Shown in pieces: positions 1-9,920 of a stretch of 64,000 nt of DNA. Position numbers and translations under genes: made by a program. Positions within the stretch are counted from its first letter, which is position 1. Each line of letters opens with the position of its first letter. The DNA is from Taeniopygia guttata (lineage: Eukaryota > Chordata > Aves > Passeriformes > Estrildidae), in contig NC_133027.1 of assembly GCF_048771995.1 (NCBI RefSeq), forward strand, positions 102,112,501-102,176,500. The letters are read 5' to 3'. The notes under the pieces were generated by a model. The model was not told where the DNA came from. It saw only the letters and a list, made by a program, of their open reading frames with translations, and did no database searches.

Positions 1-1235
1 GTAATTTTGATGAAACTGTTTGCTTAGTAGATACTGAATGACCAAAGTAGTGATTTTTACATAGCAAATACAATTTTAAAAGCCATTATCATTTACATGG
101 TTTCCCTCCCTTCCTTTTCAGTGCCAGATGAGGTAGGTTTGTAGTCACCATCTCCTTCATAGTCTTCAGATAAATTCAGATGGTAATTCTCTTATTTCTG
201 TACTGCCAATTCCAAAGACAAATTATGCTGACCAAAATAGAATTTTTCCTGTGATAATGTTAATTAAAAGATGAATTGTGAATGAGGTGAACAATGACAC
301 CCAGTACTTGGTGGATTGATAAGACACAGTTCACTAAGCAAGACATTATTCAGAACAAAAGAGCACACGGTAATCTGCAAACACAGGTTATTTTAGGAAT
401 TTGGTTCAGAATTAGAGTATTAAGAATACTGTCTGACAACCTGTAGGCGATTCTTTGTTCCTCGGAGGCACTAGTGCTATAATATCAGCCCTTTTAGCAA
501 TAAATCCAAATAAGCTTATTTCTTTCCCTCTCTCTGTCTTTGCATGAGCTTAGATTTTAAGTGTATAATATTCTAAACATGATGTCAAGGAAAATTATTT
601 TTAAAAATATACTGAAAGCAGAGCATATTGTATAATAACAGCAAATATAGGAGGCATAATGAAAGCATAAAGATACTGTGGCCATGTTCGTGTCTGGTGA
701 ATGCTCTCTGCAAGTCTAGCAAAGGCAGTTACATAACTGATTTTTATTGCATTAGGCAACAGCAATATTGCTAAGCAAACTGATGTGCAGAATTAGAAAG
801 CTTCTTCCACAGTGGAAATGAAGAAAAAAGATAGAGGAAGGGCTCTCACTTATATCCAGTAAGAAGACAGGGCAAGAGGACGTGCATCTTCATTAGTGGA
901 TCATGCCAGGGGGGCAACATGATTTATTTTCATCATGCAGTGCCTTAGAAAAAATACAGTGCCAACTCAGTCCATGATAATTTCACTGCTTTCTGCAGCG
1001 TAACCTGTCAGCAGTCTAGGGCTCAAGCTGGTAAGTTAAAACATCAACCTCTAAAAGAGATTTAACAGGAACTAAGATAATAGTATCTAATGAATTACAC
1101 AGGGGGAAAAACTAACATGGGAGCAAAGGGAAAAAAAAACCAAACAAACTACACATGCAAAAATGTGCCTGATCTCATCTGTTTTCACTGTAAATTCAGA
1201 ACACTGCTAGTGTGTATTTAGACATAGCAGTTAAT
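1..1235. other. Non-coding AT-rich DNA, no gene seen
   Basis: All six frames are broken by frequent stops and no ORF of 60 residues exists here. The only notable items are a strong pyrimidine tract with an AG at 120-121 (see the entry at 122-132) and an AATAAA hexamer at 499-504, which could be a poly(A) signal or chance in AT-rich DNA. The sequence just before the CR1 at 1236 has an A-rich run around 1130-1145. It could be intergenic DNA or the tail of a gene lying to the left. Confidence 0.5.
122..132 (+). other. Possible 11-nt microexon or start of a terminal exon
   Basis: A near-ideal 3' splice site (about 20 pyrimidines ending in TTTTCAG at 115-121) is followed after 11 nt by a good 5' splice site, GAG|GTAGGT, with its GT at 133-134. 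Read as one longer exon, one frame gives a very short C-terminal tail that stops at TAG near 140, so a terminal exon of a gene entering from the left is equally possible. Splice-like pairs arise by chance, and no homology supports either reading. Confidence 0.15.
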
Positions 1236-1950
1236 ACAGGCTGGGGGATGAACAGACCAAGAGCAGCCCTGCCCGGAAGGACTTGGGCGTGCTGGTGGAT
1301 GAAAAGCTGGACATGATCCAACAATGTTCACTGGCAGCCCAGAATGCCAAATGTGTTTTGGGCTACATCAGAAAGAGTCTGGGCAGCCAAAGGCCAAGGA
1401 AGGGGATTCTGCCTCTCTGCTCCCCTCTGCTGAGATCCCTCCTGCAGTGCTGTGTCCAGCTCTGGGGTCTCCAGCACAGGAAGGACATGAACCTGTTGGA
1501 GGGAGTCCAGAGGAGGCAACCGAGGTGGTTAAAGGGATGGAGCACCTCTCCTGTGAGGAAATGCTGAGAGAATTGGGATTGTTCAGCCTGGAGAAGAGAA
1601 GGCTTTGGGGTGACCTAATTGTGGCCTTCCAGTACCTGAAAGGATCCTACAAGAATGATGGAGAGGGACTTTTTACAAGAGCCTGTAGTGACAAGGGAGA
1701 ATGGATTCAAACTAAAGAGAGAAGGTTCAGGTTATATATTAGGAAGAAATGCTTTATTGTGAGGGTAGTGAGACACTGGAACAGATTGTCCAGAGAAGTT
1801 GTGGATGTCCATTCCCTGGAAGTGTTTAAGGCCAGGTTGGATGGAGCTCTAAGCAACCTGGTGTAGAGGAAAGTGTCCCTGCTAACAGCAGGGGGTTTCA
1901 AACTAGATGATCTTTAAAGTGTCTTCCAACCCGAACCATTCTATCATTTT
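1236..1950 (+). mobile_element. CR1 LINE, 5'-truncated 3' end
   Basis: This is the 3' portion of a chicken-repeat-1 non-LTR retrotransposon. Two overlapping plus-strand frames (from about 1283 and from 1324 to 1866) together resemble the C-terminal end of the CR1 ORF2 protein, downstream of the catalytic reverse-transcriptase core. Recognisable blocks are the LVDEKLDM stretch, QRRQPRWLKG, RELGLFSLEKRRLWGDL, and the closing VRHWNRLSREVV and LEVFKARLDGALSNLV before TAG at 1864-1866. The usual CR1 3' UTR follows and ends near CCATTCTATC. The frame switch around 1500-1560 and several substitutions show a dead copy. Everything 5' of the RT tail is missing, as is typical of CR1 truncation during insertion. 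Confidence 0.93.
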
Positions 1951-2439
1951 AGGATACAAAGAGGTCTGTGAGCTGGTGACAAGAAAGTCTATGTTTGTGG
2001 CTCAGAGGTGGTCAGCTTTAAAACCTAGGAATGTGCAAGAACCACTTGAAATATGTTCTGTGTAGCTAATGTCCTTTCCCAGCACTTATTGATGCTAATG
2101 AACGTACCGGCTTACATTGCAAGCTTCCTCTTTGCGGGACATTCACGTGGTTGACTACTTTTCAAGTTTGAAAAAAATTCAAATATTCTTGAGACTTCTG
2201 CCACTTGTGTTTGCATGGCAAACAGAGTGGCAGGCAGGAAGGCATACAGAGACAGAAATGTATGAAGTGCAAATGTTGATGCTGCCTCGCTGTAGGACCA
2301 GACCTTTAGAACCCTCGCACTAAGAAAGAGCAGTCACGGTATTTAGCATCCACTACAGCGCAAGCAAGCGCACCGTCAAAGCTCGGGACCCCAAAGCGGG
2401 TGTAGGATGTGGTGAGGTAGGCAGGTGAAGCAGTCCTGC
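1951..2439. other. Spacer between CR1 and GC-rich island, no gene seen
   Basis: This is unique-looking, moderately AT-rich sequence that becomes CpG-bearing after about 2370. It contains one 68-codon open frame (2117-2323, +) with no recognisable motif, which is taken as chance. Confidence 0.5.
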
Positions 2440-2519
2440 TGAGCCATGCCCGCTGTGGTGGCGAACAGAGCCCGGTTCTCCGGCGCCAGGCGTCGGCAGG
2501 CGGCGCGGGCACGGCGGAG

Positions 2520-3190
2520 CAGGAGCGCCCCGCTCCCGCCGCTCCAGCCCGCGCTCCCGGCTCCCGCTCCCGGCTCCCGGCCCCCAGCTCCCGCCTCCCG
2601 GCTCCCGCTCCCGGCTCCAGCTCCCGGCTCCCGCTCCCGGCCCCCGGCTCCCGCTCCCGGCTCCCGCTCCCGGCTCCCGGCCCCCGGCCCGCGGCTCCCG
2701 CTCCCGGCTCCCGCTCCCCGCTCCCGGCTCCCCGCTCCCGGCCCCCGGCTCCCCGCTCCCGCTCCCGCTCCCGGCTCCCGGCTCCCGGCTCCGGCTCCCG
2801 GCTCCCGGCTCCCGCTCCCGGCTCCCGCTCCCGGCCCCGGCTCCCGGCTCCCGCTCCCGGCCCCGGCTCCCGGCTCCCGCTCCCGGCTCCCGGCTCCCGC
2901 TCCCGCTCCCGGCTCCCGGCTCCCGCTCCCGGCTCCCGGCTCCCGCTCCCGGCTCCGGCTCCCGGCTCCCCGCTCCCGGCTCCCCCTCCCGGCTCCCGGC
3001 TCCCCCTCCCGGCTCCCGGCTCCCCCTCCCGGCTCCCGGCTCCCGCTCCCGGCTCTCGCTCCCGGCTCCCGCTCCCGGCTCCGGGCTCCCGGCTCCGGGC
3101 TCCCGCTCCCGGCTCCCGCTCCCGGCTCCCAGCTCCCGCTCCCGGCTCCGGCTCCCGGTTCCCGCTCCCGGCTCCCGGCTCCCGCTCCCT
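2520..3190. repeat. GC-rich minisatellite based on CCCGGCTCCCGCT-like units
   Basis: About 670 bp is made of interleaved 6-7 bp words (CCCGGCT, CCCGCT, with CCCGGCC and CCGGCT variants). They combine into imperfect 12-13 bp and longer higher-order units. On the minus strand this reads GGGAGC/GGGAGCC over and over, a dense series of GGG runs spaced by 3-4 bases that fits the canonical G-quadruplex rule many times. Each 13-bp unit holds two CpGs. Order variation between units argues for repeated slippage and unequal exchange. Array length in the real genome may differ, since assemblies handle such DNA poorly. Confidence 0.9.
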
Positions 3191-3201
3191 CCAGCCGGCA
3201 A

Positions 3202-3222
3202 CCGGAAGGGTGTGGGTGGGTG
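3202..3222 (+). promoter_or_regulatory. ETS-type and KLF/CACCC-type motifs beside the minisatellite
   Basis: CCGGAAG at 3202-3208 is a core ETS-family (GABPA-like) word. It is followed at 3208-3222 by GGGTGTGGGTGGGTG, whose complement is a run of CACCC boxes bound by KLF/SP proteins. Both sit in the non-repetitive right flank of the island. Motif presence is visible; function is inferred. Confidence 0.3.
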
Positions 3223-4367
3223 CTGCGGCTGGAGCGGCCATGAGACTTCACTTTTTTATTTCGCCCCCCGCCTTTTAAATCAAGCGTTAACTGTTTAGTG
3301 GCTGATACTTCGGGAAATTCAAGGCGTTTTTGAAATGAGTCAGGTGTTAGAAGAAATGTGCTGGGCAGTACCTGGGGCCCATGAATAGGTGGTAGGACAG
3401 GCAGGACAGGGAGAAGGCAGAAGTGCCCAAGGAGTTGCTTGCAGAGATGTATGGCAGGATGAGTGCTGCAGTTATCCTTTGGGAGAAGAAACTGGAGCAA
3501 CCTCCTGTAGTGAGGTCTCTGCCTCAGCACTGCAGAGCAGAGGAGCTTCTGAGTGTCGGAGCAGCTGGGCATCCGATGGTGACACTCCTGCTTGTTCTTG
3601 GCTGATGGAGACCAGAACTGATACCGAGCCACTGGAGAAAGAGTTCTTGACTCCGTCTGAAGCCCCATTTATGTGTAGTTATGCAGGGGATGCACAAAGG
3701 AAATGGGAATATACAGCCCACAAGCAAAAGCAGGGTGGATGAAAGATTTATCTGGGAATATGAAAATGCTTTTAATAAGTGAACTAACTCTTCTTCTTTT
3801 CCCCTTCATTCACACAACAGAGCAATTTTAAATTAGAACAGGTTGTAACAGATTTAATTTAGATCACCATGGTGCCTAGTATAATGCTACAGCATATACT
3901 AGTTTATCTTTTTCTCTGATTTTAAAGGGCTAAACAGTTTTTAAATTGTGGATTTGTTATAGAATGTATGGCTGCTAGGCAGTCCTAACCAATTAGAAAT
4001 CTTTTACTGCACCATGATTAATTTTGTTAGATAAAACTACTGAAATACAACTGAAGGTAGAAATAAAAAGCATTTAAGTGCTCTACAGTCATGATTTACT
4101 CTTCAGAGATGCATTTAACGCTGTCTCTGGCAGAACAGCTTCATCCATTTTCCAAACATTCATTTGTTTATTTCAAGATTAGTCTCAGTTATAAACAGAC
4201 ATTAAATCACCTCCAAGCCCTAATACATTGTAATGAAGTATTGTAAACCATGTAGTATGTTGGTTTAAACAATGTAATCAGAAAGCAACAAAACCATTTT
4301 CTCCTGGTTCTTGCTGGCTCCCTGACTTCTGCCTGTTCAAAGAAAAGTTCTTTTTAGTCTGTAAATG

Positions 4368-4387
4368 TCAAGGTCACTCAGAGGTCA
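4368..4387 (+). promoter_or_regulatory. Perfect DR5 nuclear-receptor site with extended first half
   Basis: AGGTCA (4371-4376), a five-base spacer CTCAG, then AGGTCA (4382-4387) form an exact direct repeat with spacing 5, the classical retinoic-acid-receptor/RXR element. The first half-site is preceded by TCA, giving TCAAGGTCA (4368-4376), the full extended half-site of oestrogen-related receptors and NR5A proteins. It lies about 10 kb upstream of the CpG island. The motif match is exact; use as an enhancer is inference. Confidence 0.5.
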
Positions 4388-4405
4388 AGTTTGTGCTTTT
4401 GAGCC

Positions 4406-4454
4406 ATGGTTCCTTTCAGGTTATTGGCTTTGTTTTATTACTGAAAGGAACCAT
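4406..4454. repeat. 14-bp perfect inverted repeat with 21-nt loop
   Basis: The arm ATGGTTCCTTTCAG (4406-4419) is the exact reverse complement of CTGAAAGGAACCAT (4441-4454), separated by 21 AT-rich bases. RNA from either strand would fold into an uninterrupted 14-bp stem. The element begins 18 bp after the DR5 site. It is too short and lacks the extended stem of a typical miRNA precursor. Each arm could also be a protein-binding half-site (GAAAGGAA resembles an ETS/IRF-type word). Confidence 0.75.
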
Positions 4455-6899
4455 CCATTTTGGCATATAGAGCAAAGAAGTCATGTAATCCTATTAAATA
4501 CAAAACCAACATGTAGAAATAATGGTGAGGGTTTGACAATTGCACAAAAGCCCCCTTTTCCTGCCCACAGTTAAGCCTGCAATGAGTAATTAATGTCTTT
4601 CCACGAGCCTGTCTACAGTGGGAAAACTGCCTAACTAGTTTTCAAAACACTTGCTCAAAAACTGGCCGAGAGCCCCTTTTGGGCAAGCTGGCATCCTTCT
4701 ACTGCCATGCTCAGGAATGGGAGGGGGACAGAGGCACCAACCTGTAGCATCTCAGAGGAGAACATGGCACAGAAGGAGACAGGCACAATCCTAAGGAGAG
4801 GATCCTTGGAAACAGAGAGGATTAATTAACAAAGAAGGAGGAAAGCATCTTTAGAGATTTAAGGATAAAAGGAGGTATTTTAAGTTATTAGAAAATAAAC
4901 TTGATTTGTTGGCAGGAAAGAGAAGAAGTTGAAAGTGGATGTTAGAGCATGCAAGTTGAGATGTAAGTGGATCATTATGTACTAGGCACAAAAACTAAGA
5001 CATAAAAAATTAACAACAAATAGCTCACTAATTTCCCTACAAAGAATATTTATGCATAGTGCATGGTCAGTAGAAGAAAAACTTAGGAAGAGGAAATAAG
5101 GTATAATCAGAGTTTAAAATGGAGAAAAGAAAGTGTAGAATGATTTAAATAAAACTGTCCTCAAAGTGGTATCTACATAGAGGTAATTGAGGCAAAACGC
5201 TGAGGATTTTCCTGGTTAGTTAGTTAGGATCAGATGGGTTTGCCAACACCAACTATTCTGCTTGTCACTTCTTTGAGGACAGTCAGCTACAGTGTGTGAA
5301 AACAACTGAAGGTTGCAGACCCCAGTTTTCATAAACAACATTCATAACACTATTTTCACATCCCTCAGACAAGCATATAGGTTATCACAACTTTAAAATC
5401 TCTGTCTGCTGGCAAGACAAAACATTACCATCCTAGAGTGTATGCAAACATAAGATCTGACTGGATCTATTACTAATAAAGAGAGATGAGCTGATTGAGA
5501 GTATAGATAACAATTGCAGATTAGATGAAAAACTGCATGAAGCATAGGCAGGAGCTGCAGAAATCAACCCCAAGACATACAATTGAATATAAAAAAACCA
5601 TTACAGAAGTGGAAATGTGAAACTGAGAGATCTATATTACCCGGATTGTGAAACAAGACTTACAAAAGGCCAGACAATAAAAGTTTCTGGCCTATCATAT
5701 TGCAAGGACAGATAGACAATAAAGATGCTAGGAGTTTAAGTGTGGAACTGGTCCAAGATCTTCAGATAGTCTTCTAATAAGAAGGGAAAAATGCTGGCAC
5801 ACCACCAGGGAAGGACCTCCACTCAGGACTGCTCCTTAAACACAGACTCAAGAGGTTTTTGGCAGACACTTCGGTGAGAACAGCCTCTAATGGTGCAGTC
5901 TTAAAACAAGTCTGGAAGAAGTCTCTCTAAACCCTGGTTTGCTTCTTGAGTTGAGCATAGTTTAAGAAGGCCACAAGTTCAGTATGAGTAATTAGGGCTC
6001 AATTTATTTTTTGCACTCCTCTGTTCCCAGAGCATCACTCAAGTAGTGTATGAAAAGTGAAATACAACCACAGCTCTTCATCTGGGGATTTCCTCAACTG
6101 ATAGACAATCAGAGTAAAATTAGCTCCTTTGCCCCTGTCTGAGGTGCAGAGGAATTATCAGTGCCTCAATCTTCAGCTATTGGTAGCTGCTAGATTAGTC
6201 AGTCAACTGGCATAAGACTTATCCACAGAGTTGTGCTTGTCCTCCCAAGGGGGTTTAGAGGATGTGTTGCCATGATAAGAGGACACATAAGCTGTAAAAT
6301 ACATACCTAGAGAAACTCAAATGTATGCCTTGTTGTGGTTAGAATTTCTGTATAAAGTGAAATGGATTCTGCAGAACAACAGATCAACTAAAGCAAAAGT
6401 TGATTTGAGAAACCTCTTTTCCTTCCCCATATTTCTTCAAGCTTTTCTAGCAAGCTAGCAATGCTGTAGGTACTGCAGACTTAAAAGATGAGTGTTCTGG
6501 TCCCTAGGTTATCCAGTCATTATTGGTGGGTTCCCGGGGAGTTCTCAGATATGGGAGGACCAGCTCATATTACCCATGTCTAGAAGAAAACTTTGGAGAC
6601 TTTTATAGGAAAATTCCACACTTTTGTGACCCAAAAGAAGGTCACTTCTTTTTCATCTCTGAAAAAAATCTCATGCCTAATTTGCACCGCTACCTCTTTT
6701 CTCAACAAAATAGACCTAAAAGTCCAAGAACTTTAGTCTCACAGACATAAGCTTGCAACACTAGCACTAGAGGAGATTGTTTTTAGGATCCTCTGTTTAA
6801 TTTCCCAACTTCCATACTAATTTGGAGATTCACAAGCCATTTGAATATGATGGAGATAGTTTATTCTCTAGAAGCAAAACTGGTCCATCTGAAAGACTT

Positions 6900-6932
6900 C
6901 ACGTGTTTACATATGCCTGGATTTGTCACGTG
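6900..6932. promoter_or_regulatory. Two CACGTG E-boxes 27 bp apart
   Basis: The palindromic E-box CACGTG occurs at 6900-6905 and again at 6927-6932, the latter as TCACGTGC, close to the MITF/TFEB or MYC/MAX type. Two copies of a CpG-containing hexamer within 33 bp of otherwise AT-rich, CpG-poor DNA are unlikely in any given short stretch, but the window is long. Function is not shown. Confidence 0.3.
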
Positions 6933-8554
6933 CTGCCCTTCAGCTGCTGCTGGCAAAACTCTCAGCTATGGAGCAAATTGGTTTTCCTCTACTATGAATT
7001 CTGTTAACCTGCTTTATAGGGGTTCCTTGCAGTTCCCTGTCTCACTGCAGATGTACAGTAACTTCACTGCATTTTCTGCTTTCTGTTTTTCTGTGCAGCT
7101 CTCACCTCCTCAAGTGTTTTGGGGCCACCAAATGAAAACAGTGACACAGAAATGTAAAGGAGCTTGTCTTCTACTGTAAGTGCATTCCTATCACTGTAGA
7201 ATTTTGGAACAGTACAGCTTATTTCTATCTGATGATGTAAAGTGCCCTACATCACTATAAACAGAATATACTGTATAAATATTGGATATACAGTATGAGT
7301 CCAGCCATATGAGTTAATAGCATTTTAAAATCTTGACAGCTGTATTCCTACAGTTTAAATGCATATCTGCCCACTGTCTCATATATAAGAAACAAATAAG
7401 ACACAGTGAGACCTTGAAGCAACTGGTATATATGACTATAAAAGACTTGTAAAAAAAAATTCAGATTACAGTTATGAATGGGAAAGTTCAGAGCAGAAGA
7501 TGTGGATGAAGATTTTAAACTCCTTCAACAAAACCTACACAGGGGACCTTCAATTTTGAATTAAATCAACAAAATAATTTGCTTCTTCACTGAGGAATAT
7601 GAAATAGAAAACAGAAATGGCTGAAAGTAGGGTGATGGGATGACAGGGACAGTTCTGATCATAGGTGACTGTCTGTGTTCTTCTATACAATATGCAGTGT
7701 GCTATTGCCAATATTGCATCCACTTTCAAAATTCTGAAAAAAGAATAAAACTTTAATCTTGATATCAGTTGCCAGTGTGGACTTAGACACATTGTGTGTT
7801 GCAATAGAGAACCACAGTGACTTAATCATACTTGTACTTAGATATTATCCTTCTGTTACAGAAAGTTATTTAGATTAACTGTAACTTGAAGTTAATATGC
7901 CAGGCTTCCTTCTACTCTCATCATGCATCTTTTCTATAACCTTTTATGTTTAAAAAACTTTTGATTGTAATCAGCTTCATTTTTCCTTCTGTACTCAAAT
8001 GCACGATTTCTCTTCTTCAACAAACATATTAGAAGCTAATACAGCTCTCTGTACCAAGCCGTCCTAAAGCCTCTTTTTTACATACAAAGTTTACCACATA
8101 ACAGATTTTTAAAGCCGAGCTAAAACAATTCAGAAAGATTGGTGAGTGCATTAATCAAAAGTAGTAGGAGACAGTACCTTAAATCTGTAATTTCACTGGG
8201 TTTCACTGGATTTCAAGTTGATGACACCTCTGTAAAGGCAGTTTTCATGAAATAGTGTAATTGAATTGAATCTTTGTCTGCAAACAGGACTATGTATTTC
8301 TTTCCAACAGTACAACAGCAGCAGATTTAGAGTAAGGTGTGCTTCTTCATACGTCAGATTTTTTCAGCTGTTACCACTGGGAGTACATGCATACAAAGCC
8401 AGTGGGATAAAGCTCCTTGTATGTCAGCCAAAGCTCCAAACATTCCAAATTGGGCATAAGATTTACTTGAACAATACTGGTCAGTCTTCAAGACATAACA
8501 AGGTGCAAAGACCTAGGAGAATATTTTTCATATTTTACCTCTGCAGCTACATTC

Positions 8555-8640
8555 CTGAATGATGCTGGACCACCTCTGTTCCCTGCTTTAACCATCTGTA
8601 AAATGGAGACAGTATTACTGGTCCCTGATTGTATTTCCAA
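8555..8640 (+). mobile_element. MIR SINE relic
   Basis: The block around CCATCTGTAAAATGGAGACA (about 8589-8608) matches the best-preserved core of the ancient mammalian-wide interspersed repeat, which is also present as old copies in birds. The upstream pyrimidine-rich part (CCTCTGTTCCCTGC) fits the segment preceding it in the family. Only the central portion is recognisable, and the ends are approximate. Confidence 0.55.
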
Positions 8641-8835
8641 CTTAGATCCACAGTCAATGGTTTTAAAGTGCAGAATAGCTCAAACCACACCATCAACTTA
8701 AAATCTGGAAAATATTTTAAAAAATATTTTTCACTCATGTTAGTTTTATAAAGATACATCAGTTTTATATGTTTATGCACTCATAATTTACAAATGCATG
8801 TAATATAATTTATGTAATGTGTATATATTAAACAA

Positions 8836-8853
8836 ATTTGTAAATTTACAAAT
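8836..8853. repeat. 18-bp perfect palindrome
   Basis: ATTTGTAAATTTACAAAT is its own reverse complement. It sits in a very AT-rich stretch (8760-8880) with several TATA-like steps. It could extrude as a cruciform or bind a symmetrical homeodomain or forkhead pair. Palindromes of this kind are not rare in DNA this AT-rich. Confidence 0.6.
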
Positions 8854-9316
8854 ACATATGTCAGTGTATTGTATAAAATAAAACATTTCCTCTTTTCTGG
8901 CATGTGAAAAAGCCACACAAACTGGAGCATTGCTCACTAAGACAAGATCCTGCAAGATGGCCCATGTCACTGTGTCTCTTGTGCACACATGTGTATGCCC
9001 AAAGATTATTGCTGACAGCATGATAGTATAAGCAACTCTTCCAAGAGGAATGGGAACTGGCACAAACCAAACAAAACAAGAATGTCTCTAGTTCTTTCTC
9101 CTCTCTAGGGCTCACATACAGTTGCAAAACACTAATAGTGTTACTGAAAAATAAAGTCTTTAAATCATCACTATTTCTCACTTGCCTATCTGTAATTTCT
9201 TTACCAAAATATTCCTAAACACTTTACATGATTTAATTTGCTGCAGGGCATCCATGTGAAGTGGCATTGTATCTGCTGTGTGCCCAGCTGCAGGGAGATG
9301 CAGAAAGATCGAAGCC

Positions 9317-9448
9317 ATGTCCAACCAAGAGGTGCCAGGAGGATCCCTCATCCAGCAGCACCCGGCTCCACCAGCACTGGGCCAGAGCCCGGGGGCTCAG
9401 CAGCTACTGCAGGTTGTGCTGAAGGAGCAGCTCAATGACAGTGACTGA
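9317..9448 (+). other. Coding-like short open frame, 43 codons, unidentified
   Basis: From ATG at 9317 to TGA at 9446-9448 the frame reads like a natural low-hydrophobicity activator or linker segment, starting MSNQEVPGGSLIQQHP and ending in VVLKEQLNDSD. It is rich in Q, P, S and G and ends in an amphipathic, acidic tail. GC content is higher than in the flanks. A splice-acceptor-like TTTGCTGCAG ends at 9246, and the frame stays open upstream to about 9259. It may be a real exon, the relic of a retrocopy, or chance. I do not recognise the family, and no downstream partner exon was found. Confidence 0.15.
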
Positions 9449-9920
9449 CTTAGAGATGGGCAGCTCTAAGCTTTGCTAAAATGTTCCTGAGGTTGACGAT
9501 AGAAAATAGTGCTTGTGGATTTCCAGAGCTGACTGCAGTGCAAACAGCTGTGCAGCTTCAGTTTTCCTTTTGTTTTTATCTGCTACCTGGACTGACCTTA
9601 GAGAGCATCTTATCTGTCAGATGAGATAGCAGCTGTGGCTTTGAGACAATTAGAGGCAATTTAAAGTCGTGTGGCTGTAAAACCCATTTTTGAGCACACA
9701 GTCCTGCCCCCTTTTCTATTGCTTGTCTGGCTGACTTGGTGAAGCTATCTATGGGAAAAAGTGACAGGACATTTCTACCAGCACTGGGAGGTGATCTGGC
9801 TCACTGGGGAAGTCGTGTCAACGTTAGATGCAAACAGGAGGCAAACCCATGTAGCTGGAGTCAGTAACTTGCATAAGGGATAGCAGGACCTTAGCCATCA
9901 AAATTCACTTTTGTTTTAGC
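9449..9920. other. Non-coding spacer, nothing recognised
   Basis: About 470 bp of mixed-composition DNA lies between the coding-like frame and the CR1 copy. No ORF, known repeat or RNA gene was recognised. Confidence 0.45.

Larger units (their letters stand above)
2440..3243. promoter_or_regulatory. Small CpG-dense island built around a minisatellite
   Basis: The GC content jumps abruptly from AT-rich flanks to almost pure G+C. Non-repetitive GC-rich flanks lie at 2440-2520 and 3190-3243. The right flank carries an ETS-type CCGGAAG (3202-3208) and a CACCC/KLF-type run (3208-3222). Such an island may be an unannotated promoter or enhancer, or just a repeat expansion that created CpGs. No splice donor or coding exon could be tied to it. 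Very long open frames on both strands (for example 2446-3243 + and 2376-3668 -) are a by-product of an array almost free of A, which cannot spell stop codons. Confidence 0.4.
3244..9246. other. AT-rich non-coding DNA, A-rich on this strand
   Basis: No coding exon is recognisable. ORFs of 60-118 codons here (3389, 6523, 6841, 8266 on +; 7550, 8547, 8861 on -) show no motif, no biased composition and no plausible splice context, and are taken as chance. The strand looks A-rich between about 4.8 and 5.9 kb, unlike DNA right of the CpG island. It contains the DR5 site and inverted repeat near 4.4 kb, twin E-boxes at 6.9 kb, a MIR relic at 8.6 kb and a palindrome at 8.84 kb, each listed separately. 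Confidence 0.5.

Noticed and set aside
1283..1866. Two overlapping ORFs taken as a host gene
   Set aside because: They are fragments of a CR1 retrotransposon ORF2 tail broken by a frame change.
2376..3668. 430-codon minus-strand ORF rich in Gly-Ala-Ser-Arg-Glu-Pro repeats (and a 265-codon plus-strand ORF)
   Set aside because: Both are by-products of a GC minisatellite that lacks stop codons in every frame; there is no domain, and codon periodicity follows the repeat rather than a protein.
9238..9438. Plus-strand frame with CCVPSCREMQK resembling a TAZ-type zinc motif
   Set aside because: The resemblance is a few residues long, the rest of the domain is absent, and another frame over the same bases looks more natural.
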